From Tessaracoccus defluvii (GTDB lineage: Bacteria > Actinomycetota > Actinomycetes > Propionibacteriales > Propionibacteriaceae): a DNA stretch of 64,000 bases. This document shows positions 54,422 through 61,999 of the stretch, in pieces. Made by a program: the position numbers and the translations under genes. Position 1 is the first letter of the stretch. Each line of letters begins with the position of its first letter. The stretch covers positions 3,720,001 to 3,784,000 of the forward strand of contig NZ_CP060789.1 of NCBI RefSeq assembly GCF_014489575.1. The letters run 5' to 3'. Below the pieces are notes generated by a model. That model ran no database searches, was not told where the DNA came from, and saw only the letters and a program-made list of their open reading frames with translations.

Positions 54422-55057
54422 TCAGTCGTTGAGGAAGCGGGCGGGGATCGGTACCTCGTCGCTGGTGTTCCAGGGGAGGGCCCACCCGCCCAGTTCCAGG
54501 GTCCAGTCGACCAGCAGCGCCGTCAGCCCCCAGATGAAGTCGCCGCCGAGCACGAACGCCGGGCCGACGAAGCCGCTGGGATGTCGTGACATGCGGCGCG
54601 TCTCAGCCGATGCGAGTTCGGAGACCCGATAGCGGTGGACGGCGCCGGTCTCACCCGGATCCATCGGCCGCAGGTCGTGCGCGCCGTCCCACACGCCGAG
54701 GACGGTCGTGACGTCAAAGCGTGACTTCGGCACCCACAGGGCCGGCAGACTGCCGATCGGGGTGACGGCGGCCGGCGGCAGGCCGATCTCCTCCTGGGCC
54801 TCCCGCAGCGCGGTGTGCACGACGTCGACATCGTCGTCATCGACGGCGCCACCGGGGAGCGCGACCTGCCCGGCGTGGTGGCGCAGCGTCTCGGCGCGGG
54901 TGACGAACGTCAGCGCCGGATCGGGCTCGTCGGTGAACAGCATCAGGACGGCCGCCGAACGCTCGCCGCGAGGGGCCCGCAGCGCACCGAGATGCCGTCC
55001 GTCGGGGGCGGCCGCCAGCGCCGTCAGGAGGGGCGCGAAGACCTCCGGATGTCTCAT
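54422..55057 (-). CDS. NUDIX hydrolase (CoA pyrophosphatase-like)
   Basis: A 211-residue enzyme starting at ATG 55057, which overlaps the stop of the TlpA-like gene. The NUDIX box is GGAVDDDDVDVVHTALREAQEEIG (about residues 74-97). The preceding HHAGQVALPGG and the following PPAAVTPIGSLPALW match the CoA pyrophosphatase (YeaB/NudL) group, which cleaves CoA and derivatives. Coupled to the TlpA-like gene. Confidence 0.93.
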   Translation of the reverse strand: MRHPEVFAPLLTALAAAPDGRHLGALRAPRGERSAAVLMLFTDEPDPALTFVTRAETLRHHAGQVALPGGAVDDDDVDVVHTALREAQEEIGLPPAAVTPIGSLPALWVPKSRFDVTTVLGVWDGAHDLRPMDPGETGAVHRYRVSELASAETRRMSRHPSGFVGPAFVLGGDFIWGLTALLVDWTLELGGWALPWNTSDEVPIPARFLND

Positions 55058-55638
55058 CGGGTCACCCCCAGGTACGTCTCCGCGGCCTCGAACAGCTGCT
55101 CTTCCGACTCGAACACACCGGGATGCACCCCCGCGACGCGGCCGTCTGCGTCGACGAAGAAGGTGGTCGGGATGCCGGGGATGCCCAGTTCTGTCTGCAG
55201 CACCTTGTCCTGATCCTGCACGTGGGGATACCCCCACTCGGCGAGCCCGGCGAACTCCAGGGCCCAGTCGGGTCGCGGATCGTTGTAGTTGATCCCGAGG
55301 AACGAGACGCCGTCGAGTTCGGCGACGGCGGCGCGCAGGAACGGCGACTCCTGCCGACACGGCGCGCACCACTGCGCCCACACGTTGATGATCGTCGGCG
55401 TCCGGGGAAGGCCTGCGAGGTTGACCCGCTGGTCGGTGCCCAGGCAGGCCAGGTCGGTGCGGGGGAGTCCGTCGGGAACGGCCTCGGCGTCCGGGTCGGT
55501 CTCGATGCACCCGGGCACGCCGTACTGCTCGCGCAGTTGTGCGAGATCCGGAGACGGCGACGCAGCAGGCTGAGGGCCGGAACAGGCGGTCAGCAGGAGC
55601 ACGGCCAGGGCGGCGACGACGGACGGGCGGAACCTCAC
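55054..55638 (-). CDS. TlpA-like thiol-disulfide oxidoreductase lipoprotein
   Basis: A 194-residue exported protein. The signal peptide ends in lipobox LTAC (Cys19). The thioredoxin-fold domain has WAQWCAPCRQE (CxxC, about residue 95), and IPGIPTTFFVD carries the cis-Pro. It probably reduces or exchanges disulfides of secreted proteins such as cytochrome c apo-proteins. Co-transcribed with the NUDIX gene. Confidence 0.92.
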   Translation of the reverse strand: MRFRPSVVAALAVLLLTACSGPQPAASPSPDLAQLREQYGVPGCIETDPDAEAVPDGLPRTDLACLGTDQRVNLAGLPRTPTIINVWAQWCAPCRQESPFLRAAVAELDGVSFLGINYNDPRPDWALEFAGLAEWGYPHVQDQDKVLQTELGIPGIPTTFFVDADGRVAGVHPGVFESEEQLFEAAETYLGVTR

Positions 55639-55669
55639 CCGATCGACCCTACCCGCGCGCCGGACAGCG

Positions 55670-56341
55670 TCACGCGCGCGGCTCGCGGATCAGGGTCGCC
55701 GCCGTGACAGGGTCCTGCTCGCCCAGGTCGCTGCTCGGGCACAGGGCTGCCACCGGACAGGCGCCGCAGGCCGGGCGGCGGGCGTGGCAGCAGCGTCGGC
55801 CGTGCCAGATCACCCGATGGCACAACAGCACCCAGTCCTCCTTGGGGAAGAGCGCCCCGACGGCGGCCTCGACCACGTCCGGCTTCGTCGACGACACCCA
55901 GCCGAACCGGTTGGCCAGGCGGATCAGGTGCGTGTCAGGCGTGATCCCCGGCACCCCGAACGCCTCGCCGAGCACCACGTTGGCCGTCTTCCGGCCGACG
56001 CCCGGCAGCGTCACCAGCTCCTCGAGTGACCCGGGGGTGACGCCGTCGAAGTCGTCGACGATCCGGCGGGACAGGTCGATGATGGCCGCGGTCTTGTTGC
56101 GGAAGAAGCCGACCGGCTGGATGACCGCCTCCACCTCGGCGGTGGCAGCCTCGGACAGCGCCTGCGGGTCCGGCCAGCGGCGGAACAGCTCCGGCGTGAT
56201 CGAGTTCACCCTCCGGTCGGTCGACTGGGCCGACAGGACAGTGGCGATGAGCAGCTCGAAGGGATCGCGGAAGTCGAGCTCGCAGCGTGCCTCGGGGTAG
56301 GCGAGCCCGAGCGCCTCGTTGATCGCCTCCGGCTGGGACAT
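55670..56341 (-). CDS. nth: endonuclease III
   Basis: A 223-residue DNA glycosylase/AP lyase that removes oxidised pyrimidines. The HhH motif is LVTLPGVGRKTANVVLG with catalytic Lys, and the catalytic Asp lies in TPDTHLIRLANRFG. The C-terminal iron-sulfur loop CCHARRPACGACPVAALC is complete. The ATG overlaps the ridA stop by one base, so these genes form one operon. Confidence 0.96.
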   Translation of the reverse strand: MSQPEAINEALGLAYPEARCELDFRDPFELLIATVLSAQSTDRRVNSITPELFRRWPDPQALSEAATAEVEAVIQPVGFFRNKTAAIIDLSRRIVDDFDGVTPGSLEELVTLPGVGRKTANVVLGEAFGVPGITPDTHLIRLANRFGWVSSTKPDVVEAAVGALFPKEDWVLLCHRVIWHGRRCCHARRPACGACPVAALCPSSDLGEQDPVTAATLIREPRA

Positions 56342-56795
56342 CAGGCCTCGACGACGAGTTCGACCTCGACGGGCGAGCCCAGAGGCAGTTCCGCGACGCC
56401 GACGGCGCTGCGCACGTGCACGCCCGCATCGCCGAACACCTCCTGCAGCAGCAGGGAGGCCCCGTTGGCGACGGCGGGCTGGCCGGTGAATCCGGGGGCG
56501 CTGGCGACGTAGACCACGACCCGCAGCACGCGGCCGATGGCGTCGATACCGCCCGCCACCTGGGCTGCGGCGGCGACGGCGTTGAGGGCGGCGACGCGGG
56601 CGGCCGCGGCGGCATCCTCGGGTGACACGTCAGCGCCGACCTTGCCGGTCACCGTCAGCGACCCGGCCACGAACGGCAGCTGCCCGGAGGTCCACACCTG
56701 GGTGCCGACACGGGTGGCCGGCACATAGGCGGCGACAGGAACCGCCACCGGGGCAGCTCGAGGCCGAGCCCGGCGAGGTTCGCGGACGCCGTCAT
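56341..56795 (-). pseudogene. ridA: RidA-family protein, frame broken by one base
   Basis: The C-terminal 135 residues are a normal RidA/YjgF fold (VGTQVWTSGQLPFVAG, LNAVAAAAQVAGGIDAIGRV, VYVASAPGFTGQP, ARSAVGVAELPLGSPVEVE). The natural start, ATG 56795, reads TASANLAGLGLELP, the expected N-terminus, but the frame shifts after four Cs at 56750-56753. Adding one C joins both parts. The ATG overlaps the DUF4177 stop (TGATG), which supports it. RidA proteins deaminate reactive enamines and imines. Confidence 0.85.
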
Positions 56796-56953
56796 CAGCC
56801 GGCGATCGGGCGCTTGAAGTAGCCCACGAGGTTGTCGGGGTTCGGGCCCGGAGCGAGCTGCACGAGCTCCCAGCCCTCCGCCCCGAAGTTGTTCAGAATC
56901 TGCTGCGCGACGTGCGACAGGATCGGCGCCACGAAATACTCCCACTTGGTCAT
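56795..56953 (-). CDS. DUF4177 small protein
   Basis: A 52-residue protein from ATG 56953 (TKWEYFVAPILSHVAQQIL, FGAEGWELVQLAPG, LVGYFKRP). The W-E-Y start and EGWELV pattern define DUF4177, a small fold found next to ridA and nth in Actinobacteria. Its stop overlaps the ridA start by one base. Confidence 0.85.
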   Translation of the reverse strand: MTKWEYFVAPILSHVAQQILNNFGAEGWELVQLAPGPNPDNLVGYFKRPIAG

Positions 56954-56985
56954 GGGGTAAGCCTGCCAGTTCGGCGGGCGGGCGG

Positions 56986-57482
56986 CTACTGCGGTCCGAA
57001 GGTCCTGCGGAGCTGCGCTTCGGTGGCTTCCGGCGCAACGACGACGGCCTTGTCGGCGGGCCGGGCGACGACGGCGTCCACGACCGCGTCGAGCGTGGCC
57101 TTGGCCTCTGCGATGGTCGCCTCAGGCTTCTTCACCTGCTTGAACTTGCCGAGGCCGAAGGTGACCAGGACAGCCGCCACGAGCAGCGAGAACACCACGC
57201 TCACCAGGAAGCCGAGGGTGAACGAGCCCCACGGGCCCATCGGCGTCAGGGAGTGCAGCAGCAGCCCCACGGCGAGCGCGACAAGGATCACGAGCATCCA
57301 CAGCGCATGGAAGGCGAAGACGGCGGCGCCGGCGAAGAAGGCCGTTCCCATGCCGGCAGCCTTCGCCGCGGGCTTCAGTTCGGCGGCGGCGAGTTCGGAC
57401 TCGACGGCGACGAAGTCGGACAGAGCGTCCTTGATCTCCACTAGGGGTGCTGTTGCTCGGACTGCTTCGGTTGCTGCGACAT
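56986..57482 (-). CDS. Holin-X-like (phage holin superfamily III) membrane protein with N-terminal frame break
   Basis: The readable 151-residue part has two membrane helices (FFAGAAVFAFHALWMLVILV and LGFLVSVVFSLLVAAVLV) and charged ends, as in the actinobacterial Holin-X family; the family name does not imply lysis. The natural start is ATG 57482 with GAGGAG 4 nt upstream, giving SQQPKQSEQQHP, but four Cs at 57444-57447 lead to TAG. One more C joins it to LVEIKDALSDFVAVE. Without it, a start inside the gene would be needed. Confidence 0.8.
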
Positions 57483-57539
57483 GGTGCTCCTCTCGCGTCG
57501 TTCAGCCTAACGCCAACGGGCGCCAGGCGTAGCGCCGGG

Positions 57540-58282
57540 TCACAGGGGAATGGCCAGGGCGTTGTCCGGCATGCGCACCGGACCGGTCAGTTCGTCGTGG
57601 TTGACCCAGGCCCGCTGGCACAACATCTGGAACGGCAGCCGCAGGCTCTCGCCGGGCCGGACGGCGCCGTCGTACAGTTCGCCGACCTGTCCGAGGAGGT
57701 GGCGGAGTTGTCCCTGGTCCAGGTTCGCGGCCAGCGGCTGTGAGGTGACGAGGCCCAACAGGTCGTCGCGGGTCACCTTCTGCCACACGCGGAACGCGCG
57801 CTGTTCGACCTCGGTGAAGTAGCGGCTGTTGCGCAACTCGTCGAGGCTGCCGTGACCGTAGGCACCCCTCATCGCCATCGGATCGAAGCGGCGCAGCAGC
57901 GCAGCGAGCCGCCTCACCCAGGGCACCGTGTCGTCACGGACGAGGTAGGAGGCGCTGAGGCAGCCGCCGGGGCGCAGGGCGCGGGCGACCTGGGGGAGGG
58001 CCAGGCCCAGGTCGAGCGTGTGCAGCCCCTGGTGGATGAAGACCACTTCGAACTGGAAGGGATCGGTGGGGATGGCCTCCGGGCGGGCGATCACGGGGTG
58101 ACGCCGTCGATGGAACCCAGCCGGACGGCCAACGGCGCGTCGTCGGTGAGGGCGAAGATCGTGTGCCCCGCGGATCGGAGTCGACGCGTCAGGTGCGCGT
58201 CCTGCGCCACCACCAGCCCACGCACCTCACGCCAGACCGCCAGCCAGTCAAGGGCTTCGGTGGGCAGTGTCGCGCGGCTCAT
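57540..58282 (-). pseudogene. class I SAM-dependent methyltransferase, frame broken by one base
   Basis: ATG 58282 begins SRATLPTEALDWLAVWREVR and AGHTIFALTDDAPLAVRLG, then stops at TGA after GVTP. The rest (VIARPEAIPTDPFQFEVVFI, ALPQVARALRPGGCLSASYL) is in the next frame. Adding one C to the four-base run at 58095-58098 joins them into a 247-residue methyltransferase. The usual glycine-rich motif I is weak (GLVVAQDAHLT), so SAM binding is uncertain. The substrate is unknown. Confidence 0.75.
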
Positions 58283-58428
58283 GTGGTCCTTCCGGGTGGG
58301 GCGTCGGCCCCTAGGTTAGCCCGCCCGAAGCCCCCCTCGAGGGAGCCTGTGGGCGCGCCGCGGCCCCGGCCGTCCACAGGTCCGCACACACGTGGGTGCT
58401 GCGGCTCGTGGCGACCCACAACGGGGGC

Positions 58429-59436
58429 ATGGAAGCAGACACGCAACCCCATGCGCTCCTGTGCGCCCGGGATCCCCGGGTCATCGAGGCCGTCGAGGTG
58501 AGCGCGGCCGCGCTGGCGGTCGACCTGGTCGTGGTGCACGACGCGGAGGCCGCGGCGGAGGCCTGGCCCCGTGCTGCCCTCCGCCTGGTCGGGGCCGACG
58601 TGGCTGCCCGCTGGGCGGGGCTGCCCGGGTCCGGAGGTCATGTCACCGGCACCGATGCGGTGGAGCTGGCCCGTTGCTCGGCGCGGCTCGGGGTGCCGGT
58701 GGTCCCGCTGCCCGACGAGGCGGGCCGTCTCGCCGCGCTGCTCACCGCGGTGGCCGGCGCCGACCGGGGCGACGCCACGGTCGTGGCAGTGGCGGCAGGT
58801 TCGGGCGGGCTGGGCGCCTCCACCCTGGTGGCCGGGCTGGTGCTCGCCGCGGCCCGCCGGGGTCGCAGGGCAGCCGCCGTCGACCTCGATCCTGCGGGAG
58901 GGGGCCTCGATCTCGTCGTCGGAGCAGAGGCGGTGCCCGGGTACCGCTGGAGCGACCTGGCGAAGGCGCGGGGGGAGCTGGGGGAGATCTGGGAATCCCT
59001 GCCCCGCGTCGGGGGTGCCGCGTTCCTCGCCGTCTCCCGCGAGGCGCCCGGTGCGCCGCCCCAGGCAGCCGTCGACGCTGTGCTGGGCGCCCTGCGTCGG
59101 GTCTGCGACCTCGTGGTCATCGACGCGGGCAGCACGCCCCTGGACGGGGAGCGGCACCTCCTGTTGGTCGGCTCCGACGTCCGTTCCATCGCGGCGGCGC
59201 AGATGCGGGCCGACTCCGTGCCCCGGGCCCCGGTCGGGGCGATCCTGCGCACGGGCCGTGGGCGTGGGATTCCCCCTGCGATGGCGGCGCGGTCGCTCGG
59301 CCTCGGGCTGGTCGGGGTGCTCCGCGATGACCGCACGCTGCCCCGCCTCGCCGAGTTGGGGCTGCCGCCGTCGGGCCTCGGCTCCCGACGGTTCTCCCGC
59401 GACGTGACCAGGATCGAGGCTGCGCTCCATGGTTGA
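58429..59436 (+). CDS. ssd: Ssd/CpaE-like MinD-type ATPase, Tad locus
   Basis: A 335-residue protein of the septum-site-determining (Ssd)/TadZ group. The N-terminal receiver-like part (HALLCARDPRVIEAVEVSAA) precedes a deviant Walker A (AAGSGGLGASTLVAGLVL) and AVDLDPAGGGLDLVVG. It lacks the usual lysine-rich P-loop, as is common in this family. ATG 58429 is close to a GGGGG site. It overlaps tadA and is thought to place the Tad apparatus in the cell. Confidence 0.9.
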   Translation: MEADTQPHALLCARDPRVIEAVEVSAAALAVDLVVVHDAEAAAEAWPRAALRLVGADVAARWAGLPGSGGHVTGTDAVELARCSARLGVPVVPLPDEAGRLAALLTAVAGADRGDATVVAVAAGSGGLGASTLVAGLVLAAARRGRRAAAVDLDPAGGGLDLVVGAEAVPGYRWSDLAKARGELGEIWESLPRVGGAAFLAVSREAPGAPPQAAVDAVLGALRRVCDLVVIDAGSTPLDGERHLLLVGSDVRSIAAAQMRADSVPRAPVGAILRTGRGRGIPPAMAARSLGLGLVGVLRDDRTLPRLAELGLPPSGLGSRRFSRDVTRIEAALHG

Positions 59437-60565
59437 CCTGCTCGACGGGCTCCGCACAGCTCTCGCTGGGCTGGGGCGGCCCCACACCGCCGCCGACGTG
59501 GCCAGGGCCATGCGTGAACTCGGAGCCGTCGTCACCGACGCGACGGTCGGTGACGCGCTCGAGGCGCTCCGGCGGAACTCCGTCGGGGCCGGCCCCCTGG
59601 AGGACCTCCTGAACGGGCCGGGGGTCTCCGATGTGCTTGTCAACGGCCCTCTGGACGTGTTCGTCGATCGTGGTGTGGGCCCCGAGCGGGTGCCGCTGAC
59701 GTTCCCGGACGACGAGGCCGTCCGGCAGTTGGCGATCCGGCTCGCGGCCGCCTGCGGACGGAGGCTGGATGACGCGCAGCCGTTCGTCGACGGCCGTCTG
59801 CCCAGCGGCGTGCGGGTCCATGCGGTCCTCGCGCCGGTGGCCGAGCCGGGCACCTGCATTTCGCTGCGGGTCCCCGCCCGTCGCTCCTTCTCGCTCGACG
59901 ACCTCGTGGCCGCAGGGTCGCTCTCCGACGAGGGGGCCTCCCTCCTGCGCGGCCTGGTCTCGCAGCGGGTGCCGTACCTGGTCAGCGGCGGCACAGGGTC
60001 CGGCAAGACCACGCTGCTCGCCGCACTGCTGGGCCTCGTGCCCGAGGCGGAGCGGATCGTGCTCGTGGAGGACGCCCGGGAACTGGTGCCCGCCCACCCC
60101 CACTGCGTCCGACTGGAGGGGCGCCCGGCCAACGCGGAAGGGGCCGGCGCCATCACGCTCACCACCCTGGTGCGGCAGGCGCTGCGGATGAGGCCCGACA
60201 GGCTGGTTCTGGGCGAGGTCCGTGGCGCAGAGATCACCGACATGCTGTCGGCGTTGAACACAGGCCACGAAGGTGGCTGCGCCACCGTGCACGCCAACTC
60301 GGTGGCCGACGTGCCCGCCCGGCTGGAGGCGCTGGCTGCGCTCGGCGGACTGGGGAGGGAGGCCTGTCACGCGCAGGTCGTGGCCGCACTCAGGGTGGTG
60401 GTGCACGTGCGCCGCGACGCGGCGGGGCGACGCTACGTCGAGCAGGTGGGCGTCATCCGCCGGAGCTCCGCAGGGCTCGAGGTGATTCTCGGGGCCGCTC
60501 TCCACACCGACGGCATCACCTACGGGGCGGCGGGGGCCGAGTTGAGAGCCCTGGTGGCACCGTGA
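59429..60565 (+). CDS. tadA: TadA/CpaF-type secretion ATPase
   Basis: A 378-residue hexameric ATPase of the tight-adherence (Flp pilus) system. The N-terminal domain (LEDLLNGPGVSDVLVNGPLD) is typical of the TadA family. Walker A is VSGGTGSGKTTLL at about 188, the Asp box RIVLVEDARELVP, Walker B LVLGEVRGAE and the His box GHEGGCATVHANS follow. It overlaps ssd and tadB. Confidence 0.95.
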   Translation: MVDLLDGLRTALAGLGRPHTAADVARAMRELGAVVTDATVGDALEALRRNSVGAGPLEDLLNGPGVSDVLVNGPLDVFVDRGVGPERVPLTFPDDEAVRQLAIRLAAACGRRLDDAQPFVDGRLPSGVRVHAVLAPVAEPGTCISLRVPARRSFSLDDLVAAGSLSDEGASLLRGLVSQRVPYLVSGGTGSGKTTLLAALLGLVPEAERIVLVEDARELVPAHPHCVRLEGRPANAEGAGAITLTTLVRQALRMRPDRLVLGEVRGAEITDMLSALNTGHEGGCATVHANSVADVPARLEALAALGGLGREACHAQVVAALRVVVHVRRDAAGRRYVEQVGVIRRSSAGLEVILGAALHTDGITYGAAGAELRALVAP

Positions 60566-61361
60566 TCGCCGTGGTCCTGACCGCCACGGCGATGCTGCTG
60601 CTCGTGAGCCCGCCGCCGGGGGCCGCGCTCCGCCGCCTCGCCGTGGAGCGCCAGCGCGACGGCCACCGGGTGGCCTCGCGGCGCTGGTGGGCGCTGCCGG
60701 CGCTCGGGGCCGGGGGCTCGTCGCCACCTGGATGCTCGCAGGCACCCGCGCGGTCGGCTGGGTGCTGATCGTCGGCATCGTGACGGGGACGGTCGCCCAC
60801 CTCGTGCGGGGCCGGGCCCAACGCCGTGCGGCCGTCAGGAGGTCGAGGGACACCGCCCGCGCGGCGCGGCTGTTGGCGGGGCTGCTCGGGTCCGGCCAAC
60901 TCCCCGTCTCCGCACTGGCGGAGGCCGCCGAGGAGTCTCCCGCGCTGCGGGGCGCCGCGATGGCGGCACGGCTCGGGGCGGATGTCCCCGCTGCGCTCCG
61001 CGCCGCGGCCCGCAGCCCCGGGCAGGAGGGCCTGGCGACCATTGCCGCCGCATGGCAGGTCAGCGCACGCAGCGGCGCCCCGATCGCAGACGTGCTGGCC
61101 GGCGTGGCGGAGGCGCTCAGGGCGGAGGAGCGGCTGCAGTCGAGCATCGACGCCGAACTGGCGGCCGCGCGCTCCAGCGGCAAGATCATGGCGGGGCTCC
61201 CTCTCGGGGCGGCGGGGCTCGGCCTGATGGTGGGCGTGGACTCGCTCGGGTTTCTGCTGGGGAGCGGGTGGGGTCAGCTCGCCCTCGGCCTCGGCGTGGC
61301 ACTCACCGCGGTCGGCGTCCTGTGGATCGACCGGCTGGCACGGCCACGGAGGCCGGCATGA
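60562..61361 (+). pseudogene. tadB: TadB-like pilus assembly membrane protein, frame broken by one base
   Basis: GTG 60562 begins IAVVLTATAMLLLVSPPPG, a membrane helix, and runs to WWALPALGAG. After five Gs at 60712-60716 the frame is wrong; one more G joins it to LVATWMLAGTRAVGWVLIVG and the T2SSF domain (VSALAEAAEESPALRGAAMA ... IMAGLPLGAAGLGLMVGVD). The whole protein would be about 266 residues. It overlaps tadA and tadC. The break may be a sequencing error, since the flanking genes are intact. Confidence 0.85.
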
Positions 61362-61948
61362 GCCCGGTGTGGTGGGCCGCCTGCCTGGCAGCACTGGCCG
61401 TGGCGCTCCTGGTCCCGCATCCTGCGGGCGACCTGCGCAGGCTGCGACCGGAGGGTGCCCGGCCCCGCCTGCTGCGGCGGGTCGCCCGGCTCCGCCGTCC
61501 GAACCCGGCGACCCGGGGCGGCGAAGTGGCCGATGCGCTCGGCTTCCTGGCGGTGTGCCTGGACGCCGGGCTGCCGATGGTGCGCGCGCTCAGCATCGTG
61601 GCGGACGCGTCCGCGCCGGCCACCTCCGCCGTCCTGCGGCGCCTCAGTTCGGAGCTCACGCTGGGCCGCAGAACGGACGAGGCCTGGGGCGCCCTGCGCG
61701 GCGACCCGGTCTGGGGTGCGGCCGCCGCAGACGTCGCGCGCGCGGAACGCTCGGGGCTCTGTCTGGCCGACCTGCTGCGGCTGCACGCCGACGACGCCCG
61801 CCGGGTGGCGGCCGACCGCGCGACGCTCGCGGCCCGCACGGTCGGGGTGCGGTCCGTCGTCCCCCTGATGGTGTGCTTCCTGCCCGCGTTCATCCTGGTC
61901 GGCGTGGTGCCCATCGTCGCGGGGCTCGTGGCTGACTTCATGGGCTGA
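61358..61948 (+). CDS. tadC: TadC-like pilus assembly membrane protein
   Basis: A 196-residue T2SSF-domain protein starting at ATG 61358 (ATGA overlap with tadB). An N-terminal helix (WWAACLAALAVALLVPHPAG), a soluble part (LGFLAVCLDAGLPMVRALSI) and C-terminal helices (VVPLMVCFLPAFILVGVVPI) match TadC. In other Actinobacteria Flp pilin and TadE genes follow; here only 51 bp separate it from the helicase. Confidence 0.92.
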   Translation: MSPVWWAACLAALAVALLVPHPAGDLRRLRPEGARPRLLRRVARLRRPNPATRGGEVADALGFLAVCLDAGLPMVRALSIVADASAPATSAVLRRLSSELTLGRRTDEAWGALRGDPVWGAAAADVARAERSGLCLADLLRLHADDARRVAADRATLAARTVGVRSVVPLMVCFLPAFILVGVVPIVAGLVADFMG

Positions 61949-61999
61949 AAGCCGGGTGCCGGTTGGGGTTGTGTCGGTGGGCGCTGGCACAGTGGGGGA

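Noticed and set aside
56986..57482. Prophage lysis gene
   Set aside because: The Holin-X-like protein is a standard actinobacterial chromosomal membrane protein, and no endolysin or phage gene lies nearby.
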